NCBI RefSeq assembly: GCF_943193085.1
Contig: NZ_CALPCU010000007.1
Location: 1-64,000, forward strand
Direction: 5' to 3'
Source: Vermiculatibacterium agrestimuris
GTDB taxonomy: Bacteria > Bacillota > Clostridia > Oscillospirales > Oscillospiraceae
DNA length: 64,000 nt
The translations under genes were made by a program, and so were the position numbers. The stretch's first letter is position 1; every line of letters starts with the position of its first letter. Below are positions 1 through 7,597 of this stretch, piece by piece. Under the pieces are notes generated by a model, which made no database searches, was not told the DNA's origin, and saw only the letters and a list, made by a program, of their open reading frames with translations.

Positions 1-75
1 TACGAGCTTCTGTGCAACGTCAACAAACGGGTGCCCCGTCTCTACAAGCGGGCGCCCCGGCAGGCGCGGAGCTGA
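1..75 (+). CDS. C-terminal fragment of an unidentified gene cut by the window edge
   Basis: The first 75 bases read without a stop from the left edge to TGA at 73-75, giving 24 residues that are Arg-rich and end in QARS. Third codon positions are almost all G or C, as in neighbouring genes, which favours real coding. It would converge on fbp with only 22 bases between stops. The piece is too short to assign a family, and a chance open frame cannot be excluded. Confidence 0.4.
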   Translation, partial: YELLCNVNKRVPRLYKRAPRQARS

Positions 76-97
76 CATCCATCCCCGCCGTTCCATA

Positions 98-2050
98 TTA
101 TTCGCTTTGTTCCTTAATGGTGCCCTCCCGATAGGCGGTCAGAAGATCCTCCAGACTGGCGATGCGTTCCCACAGGGCGGCGCCTGTGTCTGTATCGCCC
201 ACCAACACCCGCTTGGGCATGGTTTCCACGATGCGCACCTGGGGTGCGCTGCCTCTGGGGTCGGCCTGGATCTGGCCGTAGGGCTTGTGCTGGGCCAGAG
301 CCAGGTGGTGGGAGTTGTAGATGAGGGTGTACCCGCCGAAGCCAGTCTGCCGCTGATAGGCCTTAGAGATGCCGCCATCAATGACGAAGAGGAGCCCGTC
401 GCCCCGGATGGGGCTTTCCCCCTCCTTTTCCTTGACAGGCACATGGCCGTTAACGATGTGGGAACGGGCGGGATCCAGTCCAAATTCCCGCAGAAGCATC
501 TCGCAGGTTTCCCGGCTTTTGACCAGGGAATAGTAGGGGTTATAAATCTCCGTATGGGTCTCCTTCTCGGCCACAAAGTAGCGCTCAAAGGCAGAGAGCT
601 TGCTCTTGCCGAAGAGGGGGGACTTGGGGCCGGCCCAGAGATACCAGAAATAATCCACGGCGCTGTCGTATTCGCTGGTGCCGGGCGTTCCGTAAAAAGC
701 CCGGCGGACTTTGGCGTTGATGGCGTCCAAATAGGCCTTGCCGGTGAGCTCCCGGCCGTCCAGACGAATGGTGTCAAAGGTTCCGTCTTCCCGCATGGGG
801 ATGCAGCCGTGGTAGAGCAGGTTGCCGTTAACCACCTTATACATTCCGCCCCGGCTGAGCAGGAAACGCATATGCTTTTTCAGAAGATTGCTGTGCCGGA
901 AGGAGGCGGTGAGCTGGTCGATGAGCTCCTGTTCTCCCCGGGAGAGGACGTCCGGATGCCTGGGATCTACCGTGGGAAAGGAGCGATCCAGCATCTCGTA
1001 CTTTTTCCCGTCCACCACTACGGTGTAGTCAGTAAAGTCGATCCGGGAGAAGAGCGCCCGGTCGGTCATGCCGTACTCCGGGCGGCGTTTGACCAGCTGG
1101 CTTTCCAGTTTCAGCTCGATGACAGCCATAGCTTTGTGCATCTTGGAGGCCAGCTGGATATCTACGGGATCGTATACATTCTCGTCCAACACATGGGGGG
1201 CGAAGCGGTCACAGGGATCGTCCCGGTATACCTCAGCGGCGAACATGGACAGCGGCCGCAGATTGATGCCGTAGCCGTCCTCGATCTCATCAAAGTTGTT
1301 GTAGCTGACCGCCCGGCGCAGGACGCTGGCCACGCAGGCCTGGTTGCCGGCGAAAGCGCCCATCCAGGCGATGTCGTGGTTGCCCCACTGGATGTCCACA
1401 TCGTGGAACCGGCGCAGCTCCTCCATGATCCGGTCGGCGTGGGGGCCCCGGTCAAAGATATCGCCGATAATGTGGAGCATATCCACCGCGCAGCCCCGGA
1501 TCAGGTCACAGAACTGGGCAATGAAGGCGTCAGAGGTGCCGGTGGAGACAATAGAGCGGATGATCTCTTCATAATAACGCTCTTTGTTGTCGTCAGCGTC
1601 AGCGTGGAGGAGCTCATCAATGATGTAAGAGAAGTTGGAAGGGATCTTTTTGCGCACCTTGGAGCGGGTGTATTTGGAAGACACCGCCTTGCAAACCTGC
1701 ACCAGCCGGTAGATGGCGATGCGGCACCAGTTGTCATAGCCCTCGGCGTCCAACTCGCTGCGGAAGCGGTTGAGGGTGTCCACCGGGTTATAAATGAGCA
1801 TGGCCAGTTCGTCACGCTCCTTCTCTGAAACCGACCAGGAAAAAAGCGCCTCGATCTTGTCCCGGATGATGCCGGAGGCGCTGGAGAGCAGGTAACTGAA
1901 GGCGTCATACTCTCCGTGGAGGTCGCTGAAAAAGTACTCCGTGCCCTTGGGCAAACGGCAGATGGCATTGAGATTGATGATCTCCGCCGAGGCCGCCAGT
2001 GCCGTGGGATAGCTGCGGGAGAGGAGCTGTAAGTATTGAAGGTCAGTCAT
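98..2050 (-). CDS. fbp: Fructose-1,6-bisphosphatase, class III
   Basis: Gluconeogenic enzyme hydrolysing fructose 1,6-bisphosphate to fructose 6-phosphate; cytosolic. The 650 residues match the usual length of the Firmicutes class III (YydE/Fbp) family, which belongs to the calcineurin-like metallophosphatase fold. Visible metal-binding blocks are SDLHGEYDAF near residue 42, GDIFDRGPHAD near 197, WGNHDIAW near 223 and NGHVPVKEKEGE near the C-terminus. The ATG at 2048-2050 is preceded on the minus strand by GGAGGG at a good distance. It is apparently monocistronic; the next minus-strand gene upstream is a small membrane protein 80 bases away. A long plus-strand open frame over the same DNA is only a G+C-driven shadow. 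Confidence 0.96.
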   Translation of the reverse strand: MTDLQYLQLLSRSYPTALAASAEIINLNAICRLPKGTEYFFSDLHGEYDAFSYLLSSASGIIRDKIEALFSWSVSEKERDELAMLIYNPVDTLNRFRSELDAEGYDNWCRIAIYRLVQVCKAVSSKYTRSKVRKKIPSNFSYIIDELLHADADDNKERYYEEIIRSIVSTGTSDAFIAQFCDLIRGCAVDMLHIIGDIFDRGPHADRIMEELRRFHDVDIQWGNHDIAWMGAFAGNQACVASVLRRAVSYNNFDEIEDGYGINLRPLSMFAAEVYRDDPCDRFAPHVLDENVYDPVDIQLASKMHKAMAVIELKLESQLVKRRPEYGMTDRALFSRIDFTDYTVVVDGKKYEMLDRSFPTVDPRHPDVLSRGEQELIDQLTASFRHSNLLKKHMRFLLSRGGMYKVVNGNLLYHGCIPMREDGTFDTIRLDGRELTGKAYLDAINAKVRRAFYGTPGTSEYDSAVDYFWYLWAGPKSPLFGKSKLSAFERYFVAEKETHTEIYNPYYSLVKSRETCEMLLREFGLDPARSHIVNGHVPVKEKEGESPIRGDGLLFVIDGGISKAYQRQTGFGGYTLIYNSHHLALAQHKPYGQIQADPRGSAPQVRIVETMPKRVLVGDTDTGAALWERIASLEDLLTAYREGTIKEQSE

Positions 2051-2130
2051 AAAAAGTCCCTCCGCTTATGTTCTGCCATTGAGTATAACATACTTCAGGG
2101 AGAAAGTCAGCAAAAAACAGAACGGCGCGT

Positions 2131-2670
2131 TCAGTTTTTTGCCACGGGTTTCAGATGGATCCACCGTTCCAAGCGGCGGCGGGGGAGGAGATAGTTGATC
2201 AGCAGGGAGATGACCACGCCCACGCCGGTGTCGATCATACGGTCGATGGCATAGTCGATGTGGTGGGCGGGAGTATTAAAGAGGATGATGCACAGCACCA
2301 CGCCCCCGGGCTGAACGCCGCCGGGCCAGTGAAAGCACACACACAGCGTTACCAGAAGCACCACGCCGATAAAGATAAGCGGCAGCCGCAGCCAATAGCA
2401 GCCCTCGGGAAAGAGCTGATGCTCCAGCCAGTACATCCCCAAGCCAATGAAACCGCCAATAATGGTGCCGAAAAAGCGGTTGCCGCCGTTCAGGCGTGAA
2501 TTTTCCATGTCATAACCCAGGCCAAAGATGGCGCCGATACAGGCGAAGGTGGGATTGCGTCCGGGGAGGAAGGCGTAAAGCAGCGCGGTGAACAAAGTGG
2601 ACAGCGCCGTTTTCAGGCTTCGCAGGCCCAGCCCGGGAAGCGGCGCGTGTACAGGCATGTGATCTTCCAT
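2131..2670 (-). CDS. FUSC/aromatic-acid-exporter-like small membrane protein
   Basis: About 179 residues with four or so hydrophobic helices, e.g. the stretch TALSTLFTALLYAF, then GAIFGLGYDMENS, IGGFIGLGMYWLE, IFIGVVLLVTLCVCF and a final SLLINYLLPRR. This is the membrane half of the ArAE_1/FUSC family, without the large cytoplasmic domain of full-length aromatic-acid exporters. The frame is open back to a GTG at 2742, but that start would lie only about 20 bases from a TATAAT box on the minus strand (2769-2764), so the ATG at 2670 is preferred; its Shine-Dalgarno is weak. Substrate unknown. Confidence 0.75.
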   Translation of the reverse strand: MEDHMPVHAPLPGLGLRSLKTALSTLFTALLYAFLPGRNPTFACIGAIFGLGYDMENSRLNGGNRFFGTIIGGFIGLGMYWLEHQLFPEGCYWLRLPLIFIGVVLLVTLCVCFHWPGGVQPGGVVLCIILFNTPAHHIDYAIDRMIDTGVGVVISLLINYLLPRRRLERWIHLKPVAKN

Positions 2671-2807
2671 ATTCTCATCAGCTTTCCGAAGGATAATATC
2701 TTTGATTGCCGGGAACCGATACGTGTTCTCCCCGCCAATCACCCGCCGATCAAAGGTAAACTTATTATAGCAGATAATGGAGAATGGGGAAAGTGGTTTT
2801 CTAACAT

Positions 2808-2840
2808 GAGAAAACCCGCCGAAATTTGGCGGGTTTTCTC
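2808..2840 (-). terminator. Rho-independent terminator of the FAD/Rieske gene
   Basis: Perfect 13-bp stem GAGAAAACCCGCC / GGCGGGTTTTCTC with a 7-base loop, just past the stop of the minus-strand oxidoreductase. The T-rich part lies within the stem, as usual for compact terminators. Confidence 0.8.
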
Positions 2841-2842
2841 GC

Positions 2843-4138
2843 TTATTTTATATTTTTTGTGGCCGGATCATCCAAAAGCTTTCCGTCCTTGGTGAACCGC
2901 GAGCCGTGACAGGGGCAGTCCCAGGTGTTCTCCGCTTCGTTCCACTTCAGCGCACAGCCCATATGGGGACAGCGGGGGACGGTAGGCGTTAAAAGGCCCA
3001 GGACGCTCTGACCCAAATTGGCGGCCAATTGAGGCTGAAGGACGGAGCGGGAGGGGGAGAAGAGCTTCGCCCAGGCGTTTTTGCGCCCTGTCACCAGATC
3101 TGAGAGCAGAAGGGCCGCGGCCATAGAGGAGGTCATTCCCCATGCGTTGAACCCTGTCGCCACATAAAGGTCGGGGGTAGAAGCGGCATATTGCCCGATA
3201 TAGGGGATGCCGTCCAGGCTCATACAGTCCTGGGTGGCCCAGCGGTATTTGACCCGGCTTTTGGGCCAGTGGCGGCGGGCAAAGGCCTCCAGAGCCGCCC
3301 AGCCGTCACCCTCCTTGCCGGTCTTATGTCCGCCGCCGCCCAGGATCAAAAGCCCGCCATGATTGCGGAAGGAGAGCCCGTCCAGATCCTTGTCTACATA
3401 CATTCCGCCCAGGTCGGGGGCATTTTCCAGCGCCAGAACGTAAGAGCGGTGCTGGTAGAGTTTCATAAAATAACTGCCGTGACGGTTCAGAATGGGGAAG
3501 TGGGTGGCCACGATGATCTTTTTGGCCCGGATGACCGCCCTGTCTGTTATCGCCTTGTGAGGAGCCAGAGAACGGATGGGGGAATGCTCATAGATATGGA
3601 GCCTGGGCAGGAGAGATGCGGCAAACTTCAGGGGATCAAACTGAGCCTGACCGGGAAAGCGCACTGCCCCGGCCACGGAAAAGGGGAGAGGCGGGCGGAG
3701 CTCCAAAGAGGCGGGAACGCCCAAATCATTGAGACAGGCGGCCTCTTCCTCTAAGCTGGCACGGTCTGTCCGGGAATAGACGAAGGCGTCCCGGGGCAGA
3801 AAGTCACAATCGATGCGTTCGCAGAGGGTTCGGTACTGCTCCAGAGCGGTTTGATTTGCCTCCAGATAGGTCTTGGCGGCGCCTTTTCCCTGCGTTCGCG
3901 TCAATTTGGCATAGATAAGGCCGTGCTGTGCGGTGATCTTTGCGGTGGTGTCCTTGGTGATACCGCCACAGACTACATCAGCCTCTGTAAGGGCATAATC
4001 CACCCCCAGCTGATGGAGCCGCCAGGCGCAGAGGAGGCCCGCCAGGCCGCCGCCGATAATGAGTACGTCAGTGTTCAGATCGTGATGGAGCTGCCCGAAG
4101 GCAGGCAGTGTAGTGTTGTCAGACCAAACGGAGCCCAT
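2843..4138 (-). CDS. FAD-dependent oxidoreductase with C-terminal Rieske [2Fe-2S] domain
   Basis: 431 residues. The N-terminal two thirds is a DadA/glycine-oxidase-type flavoprotein: the dinucleotide-binding motif DVLIIGGGLAGLLCAWRL sits at about residues 25-42. The C-terminal 70 residues form a Rieske domain, with CPHMG about 20 residues before CPCHGSRF, supplying the two Cys and two His cluster ligands. This architecture occurs in clostridia and bacilli as a putative redox enzyme of unknown substrate. Start ATG 4136-4138 is preceded by GGAGGTGA on the minus strand. It stands alone between an upstream divergent tRNA gene and a terminator downstream. Function beyond an electron-transfer flavoprotein is not inferable. 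Confidence 0.88.
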   Translation of the reverse strand: MGSVWSDNTTLPAFGQLHHDLNTDVLIIGGGLAGLLCAWRLHQLGVDYALTEADVVCGGITKDTTAKITAQHGLIYAKLTRTQGKGAAKTYLEANQTALEQYRTLCERIDCDFLPRDAFVYSRTDRASLEEEAACLNDLGVPASLELRPPLPFSVAGAVRFPGQAQFDPLKFAASLLPRLHIYEHSPIRSLAPHKAITDRAVIRAKKIIVATHFPILNRHGSYFMKLYQHRSYVLALENAPDLGGMYVDKDLDGLSFRNHGGLLILGGGGHKTGKEGDGWAALEAFARRHWPKSRVKYRWATQDCMSLDGIPYIGQYAASTPDLYVATGFNAWGMTSSMAAALLLSDLVTGRKNAWAKLFSPSRSVLQPQLAANLGQSVLGLLTPTVPRCPHMGCALKWNEAENTWDCPCHGSRFTKDGKLLDDPATKNIK

Positions 4139-4233
4139 GAAGCGTCACCTCCGCACTATTGTGTCCGGGCGCCGGTGTTTTTACCCTTGCTCCGTCTGGC
4201 TCCCGTTCAGAAAGGGAAAGGCGGGGTTTCCAC

Positions 4234-4262
4234 TTGACAACACAGGTCAAGGTTAGTATAAT
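4234..4262 (+). promoter_or_regulatory. Consensus sigma-A promoter of tRNA-Pro
   Basis: Exact TTGACA (4234-4239), a 17-base spacer and exact TATAAT (4257-4262), 21 bases before the tRNA 5' end. This is a perfect match to the housekeeping consensus, as expected for a stable-RNA gene. Confidence 0.93.
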
Positions 4263-4283
4263 ATTATCTGCTTCAAACAGCAT

Positions 4284-4359
4284 CCGGGTGTAGCGCAGTT
4301 GGTAGCGCGCATGGTTCGGGACCATGAGGCCGTGGGTTCAAATCCCGCCACTCGGACCA
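4284..4359 (+). tRNA. tRNA-Pro, anticodon CGG
   Basis: A 76-base cloverleaf with encoded CCA. Acceptor CCGGGTG pairs with CACTCGG (one G-T pair). The D stem is GCGC/GCGC. The anticodon stem CATGG/CCATG encloses TTCGGGA, so the anticodon is CGG, reading CCG. The T arm is GTGGG-TTCAAAT-CCCGC. It is a single gene with its own promoter and terminator, not part of a tRNA array. No integrated element is visible at its 3' end: the sequence after CCA is a terminator and then ordinary chromosomal genes. Confidence 0.97.
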
Positions 4360-4360
4360 A

Positions 4361-4395
4361 AGTCGGAGTATCCATGAGGATACTCCGACTTTTTT
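4361..4395 (+). terminator. Terminator of tRNA-Pro
   Basis: Perfect 13-bp stem AGTCGGAGTATCC / GGATACTCCGACT, loop ATGA, then five T. It begins two bases after the CCA end. Confidence 0.95.
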
Positions 4396-4436
4396 AGTCA
4401 GCGGATCTCATCCCGCATTTTATATGAAAAAGATGA

Positions 4437-4475
4437 CAAAGGCCAGACCACCGCCGTGGTCTGGCCTTTGTTTTT
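4437..4475 (+). terminator. Second strong terminator-like hairpin before the spoIVFA-like gene
   Basis: Perfect 15-bp stem CAAAGGCCAGACCAC / GTGGTCTGGCCTTTG, loop CGCC, followed by TTTTT. No gene lies between it and the tRNA terminator 41 bases upstream, so it acts as a back-up terminator or insulates the following genes. Confidence 0.85.
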
Positions 4476-4533
4476 CTCTGTGGAATAGTTGTCCCCCGGA
4501 AGGCATAAGCTTCCAGTGAAAAAGGCGGTGGAC

Positions 4534-5502
4534 ATGATGGAAAAAACAATGGGGCGGCGGGCCTATCCCCGCGCCCAGGGGACGAGAGCAATATTAGGGG
4601 AGCGAGAGAAGCGGCGGCTGATGCAGCTGGGCGCCTGCCTGCTGCTCTTTCTCGCCGTATTTTTCGCCAAGGGGGCGGACAGGCTGGATGCGCTTCAGGA
4701 GGATCTGCAGCGCGCGCTTCGCTCCGACGTGGACTTCCGGGCCGCCTTCGCCGACCTGGGTTGGTCATTGGCCTCGGGAAGACCTGTGGCTGAGACCATG
4801 GGAGAGCTTTGGGTGGACGTATTCATGCCGAAGGAGAAGCCTGCCTCCACCGCGCTGGGAGAGGACGGACTTCTCTATCAGTCCACCCAACTGGCCTTGC
4901 GGCGGCGGGACGCCTCCCCGGCGGCCCTGCTGGCAGGAGCGGTTTCCCGGCCCGATTACGACGATCCTATGGCCGGCAGCGGGGCGCCGCCTGCGGCAGA
5001 GCCGGAGCCCATACCCGAACCTGAGCCGGAGCCGGCGGTAGTCTATATGGACTATACCGGCCCCACCCTGCCGGACAATACTACCATGGATCGCTATGCG
5101 CTGGGGCTCGGTGAGACAGTAACTCCGGTGATGGCGGTAGAGAGTTCCCCCTTTGGCTGGCGGATGCACCCTCTCGAAAACGAGGAGAAGTTCCATTATG
5201 GCGTAGATCTGGCCTCGGAGACCGGTACCACAGTGAAAGCCTTTGCCGCCGGGACGGTGGATTATATTGGAGAGAGCGACGTTTACGGCCAGTACCTCCA
5301 ACTGGATCACGGCAACGGGGTAAAGAGCTTTTACGCCCACTGCTCCAAGCTGTGCGTCCAGCAGGGACAGACCGTGGCGGCAGGGGAAAAAGTGGCAGAA
5401 TCCGGGGCTACGGGAGAGGTCACCGGCCCCCATCTCCACTTTGAGCTCAAGCTGAACGGGGTGCGGCTGAATCCGGAGTACTATATCGAGACCCAATCGT
5501 GA
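4534..5502 (+). CDS. spoIVFA: Membrane-anchored M23 (LytM) peptidase-like protein, SpoIVFA-like
   Basis: 322 residues: basic N-terminus, one membrane segment at about 31-45, a spacer with a Pro/Glu-rich stretch (EPEPIPEPEPEPAV) and a C-terminal LytM domain. It is translationally coupled to the following M50 protease by a GTGA overlap; this LytM-plus-M50 order is that of spoIVFA-spoIVFB, whose products form the pro-sigma-K processing complex in the outer forespore membrane. The zinc ligands of active M23 enzymes are all visible: H221 and D225 in HYGVD, catalytic H269 in YAH, and H300/H302 in HLHFE. The ATG at 4534 follows AAAGGCGG; an in-frame TTG at 4489 is possible but overlaps the preceding terminator region. 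A plain cell-wall hydrolase is the alternative. Confidence 0.7.
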   Translation: MMEKTMGRRAYPRAQGTRAILGEREKRRLMQLGACLLLFLAVFFAKGADRLDALQEDLQRALRSDVDFRAAFADLGWSLASGRPVAETMGELWVDVFMPKEKPASTALGEDGLLYQSTQLALRRRDASPAALLAGAVSRPDYDDPMAGSGAPPAAEPEPIPEPEPEPAVVYMDYTGPTLPDNTTMDRYALGLGETVTPVMAVESSPFGWRMHPLENEEKFHYGVDLASETGTTVKAFAAGTVDYIGESDVYGQYLQLDHGNGVKSFYAHCSKLCVQQGQTVAAGEKVAESGATGEVTGPHLHFELKLNGVRLNPEYYIETQS

Positions 5503-6113
5503 GCTGGGGACGGGTGGAGATCAGCGGCGGAGCCCTGCTGGCAGCTGCGCTTCTTTACTACTTGGACAGCGGCGGGATATTTTTATGGGCGCTTTTGGCC
5601 TGCGCGCTCCATGAACTGGGACACTGGTGGGCGATCAGGGCGCTGGGGGGGCGGATACGGTATCTGCGCCTGTCCTGCGCCGGAGCGGAGCTTCGCCTGT
5701 CGGCGGCCCGGCCCTTGCCGCCGGGGAAAATGCTTTTGGCGGCGCTGGCGGGCCCCGGGATGAATCTGCTACTGGCAATGGGGAGCGCCGGTCTGGCCCG
5801 CCATGGGGCGGGAGAGCGGCTCTACCTTTTTGCCGGGCTCAATTTAGGCTTAACGCTGTTCAATCTGCTGCCGGCAGGGTGGCTGGACGGCGGCCGGGCG
5901 CTGGAGAATTTGCTGGCTCTGCTGGGACGGGAGGAGCTGGGGCGGCGGAGCGCGGAGATATGTTCCATCATAGTGGCTCTGCTCCTGCTGGGGGCCGGAT
6001 GTTTTTTACTGTGGGAAAGCGGCGGACAGAATTTTACATTGCTCATTGCCGGACTTTGGATGACGCAGGCCGCCCGCCGGGAACAGTGGGGACAGCGGGG
6101 TAATTTGGGATAA
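5499..6113 (+). CDS. spoIVFB: Site-2 intramembrane metalloprotease, SpoIVFB-like (M50B)
   Basis: 204 residues, nearly all hydrophobic. The zinc site is HELGH (H38, E39, H42) and the third ligand is D130 in LLPAGWLDGG. The small size, position of the motifs and coupling to an upstream LytM protein match SpoIVFB, the protease that cleaves pro-sigma-K during sporulation. The start is a GTG overlapping the stop of the upstream gene. In Bacillus the equivalent pair is followed by ribosomal L21; here it is followed by L19. That pro-sigma-K is the substrate is inference; sigK is not in this window. Confidence 0.78.
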   Translation: MSWGRVEISGGALLAAALLYYLDSGGIFLWALLACALHELGHWWAIRALGGRIRYLRLSCAGAELRLSAARPLPPGKMLLAALAGPGMNLLLAMGSAGLARHGAGERLYLFAGLNLGLTLFNLLPAGWLDGGRALENLLALLGREELGRRSAEICSIIVALLLLGAGCFLLWESGGQNFTLLIAGLWMTQAARREQWGQRGNLG

Positions 6114-6129
6114 AAAATAAAATTTTGCT

Positions 6130-6158
6130 TGCATTAGTGAAAGGGCTGTGATAAAATA
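6130..6158 (+). promoter_or_regulatory. Sigma-A promoter of rplS
   Basis: TTGCAT (6130-6135), 17-base spacer, TAAAAT (6153-6158). It gives a 5' leader of about 90 bases before rplS. Confidence 0.8.
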
Positions 6159-6164
6159 CCACAG

Positions 6165-6250
6165 TCTCAATAAAGGGTGTTCCGCTGCGGCGCCGTCCCA
6201 TCAGGAGCGACGGCACAAAAAGCCGGAATGAACGCCTATAAATCAGGAGG
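6165..6250 (+). ncRNA. Structured 5' leader of rplS, possible L19 autoregulatory leader
   Basis: The rplS leader contains at least two potential hairpins: GGTG-TT-CCGC-tg-CGG-CGCC near 6177-6195, and GCCGTC / GACGGC around 6193-6215 with an 11-base loop. The rplS Shine-Dalgarno follows. Ribosomal protein L19 leaders that bind L19 and repress translation are known in low-G+C Firmicutes. The match here is by position and by the presence of stacked stems only; I could not compare with the family model. Confidence 0.4.
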
Positions 6251-6257
6251 AAAGAAA

Positions 6258-6599
6258 ATGGATCTGATGCAGGCTTTTACCGCCAAGTATGTCAAGGAGA
6301 CCCCTCCCACTGCCAATGTGGGCGACACCGTTCGGGTGCACGTTCGGGTCAAGGAGGGCAGCCGTGAGCGTATCCAGGTGTTTGAAGGCACTGTGATCGC
6401 CAAGAAGCACGGCGGCATTGACGAGAGCATCACCGTTCGCCGTATCTCCTACGGCGTGGGTGTGGAGAAGGTTTTCCCCCTCCACGCGCCCGCAGTGGAG
6501 AAGATCGAGCTGGTGCGCCGGGGCAAGGTGCGCCGGGCGAAGCTCTATTACCTGCGCGACCGCGTGGGAAAGGGCGCCAAGCTCAAGGAGAAGCTGTAA
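6258..6599 (+). CDS. rplS: 50S ribosomal protein L19
   Basis: 113 residues, normal L19 length, a large-subunit protein at the 30S-50S interface. Typical blocks are present: VGDTVRVHVRVKEG, RIQVFEGTVIAKK, FTVRRISYG-like TVRRISYGVGVEKVFPLH and RRGKVRRAKLYYLRD. ATG 6258 follows AGGAGG (6245-6250) by seven bases; upstream in-frame codons are untranslated leader. It has its own promoter and terminator, unlike the usual arrangement in which rplS runs on towards ylqF-rnhB. Confidence 0.98.
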   Translation: MDLMQAFTAKYVKETPPTANVGDTVRVHVRVKEGSRERIQVFEGTVIAKKHGGIDESITVRRISYGVGVEKVFPLHAPAVEKIELVRRGKVRRAKLYYLRDRVGKGAKLKEKL

Positions 6600-6609
6600 G
6601 AGATCATTC

Positions 6610-6639
6610 AAAAAAGGAGCGGGAGACCGCTCCTTTTTT
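6610..6639 (+). terminator. Terminator of rplS
   Basis: AAAAAAGGAGCGG / CCGCTCCTTTTTT with loop GAGA, 11 bases after the rplS stop. The A-run on the left would also let it act on minus-strand transcripts of the TraX-like gene. The following 120 bases up to 6761 hold no gene; a TATAAT at about 6675 has no convincing -35. Confidence 0.92.
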
Positions 6640-6761
6640 GTGCCTATATGGCTTTTCAAATGGGAAAAAGTTATGTATAATGAAAGACGATCTCTGCAAT
6701 GGTGAGGGCCGGCTCCTTGGGTGAATGACCGCATTTCCGGATAAATGTTTCGCAATACGAT

Positions 6762-7496
6762 TTAGGAGGCCAGCAGCCCCAAAGCCAGCAGGTGGGCAGG
6801 ATAGAGGAAATACCAGAGCCATTTCACAAAGGGGATATCCGGGCCCTTTTTTTCGTTATAGAGAAAGGTGAGCCCCACCCCCAGCAGAGGGCCGAAGCCG
6901 TTGAGAACAAAGTTGGAAAGGCGAAGCCCCTCCGAGAGCGTCAGGGCCAGCAGCTTCCAGCGGCTGGAGGGATACAGAAAAAGCCAGAGAAGCGCTTTTT
7001 TGCCCACAAACCAGTGGTCGGTAAGATAGAAGGTCAGGATAAACAAAATGTACCGTCCGCCCCCTTCAAAGAGGGCGAAATGCCAGGAGAGAAATACCGA
7101 CAGGGCCGCCAGGACATAGCCCAGGCCGGGCCGACTTTTATTGCCCCAGTCCATGGCTCGCAGGGTCAGAAGGCCTATGAGCTGAGTGAAAATAATATTT
7201 CCGTGGGCTTGGAAAAGAAGAGAATAAGGCCCCTCCGCCAGACAGGCGAATATCAGCAGCCGCAGGGCGTATTTTTTGAAGTCCTTGGTGTGGCGGTAGC
7301 CTTGGGCAATGGCCCAGAGAAAGATGGGGGCGGAGACGCGACCAATGTAGTGGGAGGCGTGGAACAGCGCTTCAAACAGCTCCGCCGAAATAGCAGGAAA
7401 CAGCGTGGGCAGGATCAGGGCCGGCGGGTAAACGTAAGCGATATGATCCCAGAGCATAGTCAGCAGAGCAATGATTTTTAGAGTAAACGATGACAT
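6762..7496 (-). CDS. TraX-like polytopic membrane protein
   Basis: 244 residues with about eight hydrophobic helices and the family marks LKIIALLTMLWDHIAY at the N-terminus, HYIGRVSAPIFLW near 65 and the C-terminal WYFLYPAHLL. These define the TraX family, named after the F-pilin acetylase; chromosomal members in Firmicutes have no established substrate and are assumed to be membrane acyltransferases. The start ATG is preceded by AGAGGAG on the minus strand. It is alone in orientation, between rplS and ylqF, divergent from ylqF, so it interrupts an otherwise conserved gene order. Confidence 0.85.
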   Translation of the reverse strand: MSSFTLKIIALLTMLWDHIAYVYPPALILPTLFPAISAELFEALFHASHYIGRVSAPIFLWAIAQGYRHTKDFKKYALRLLIFACLAEGPYSLLFQAHGNIIFTQLIGLLTLRAMDWGNKSRPGLGYVLAALSVFLSWHFALFEGGGRYILFILTFYLTDHWFVGKKALLWLFLYPSSRWKLLALTLSEGLRLSNFVLNGFGPLLGVGLTFLYNEKKGPDIPFVKWLWYFLYPAHLLALGLLAS

Positions 7497-7597
7497 GACG
7501 GTTTCTCCTCTTTTTTGGAATGTCCATAAGATAGAGGAGAAATCTTACAACAAAGAGGACAAATTTCTTCCAATTTTCTTTCAAAAGAGGTGGAGAT

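Noticed and set aside
107..1828. 573-codon plus-strand open frame opposite fbp
   Set aside because: It mirrors the codon phase of the real fbp gene; high third-position G+C removes stops on the opposite strand. The product is low-complexity, with no recognisable domain.
4284..4475. tRNA-Pro as an integration site for a mobile element
   Set aside because: No integrase, no repeat of the tRNA 3' end and ordinary chromosomal genes on both sides.
6640..6761. TATAAT-like box at about 6675 and following 80 bases as a possible small RNA
   Set aside because: No credible -35, no structured element and no terminator on the plus strand after it.
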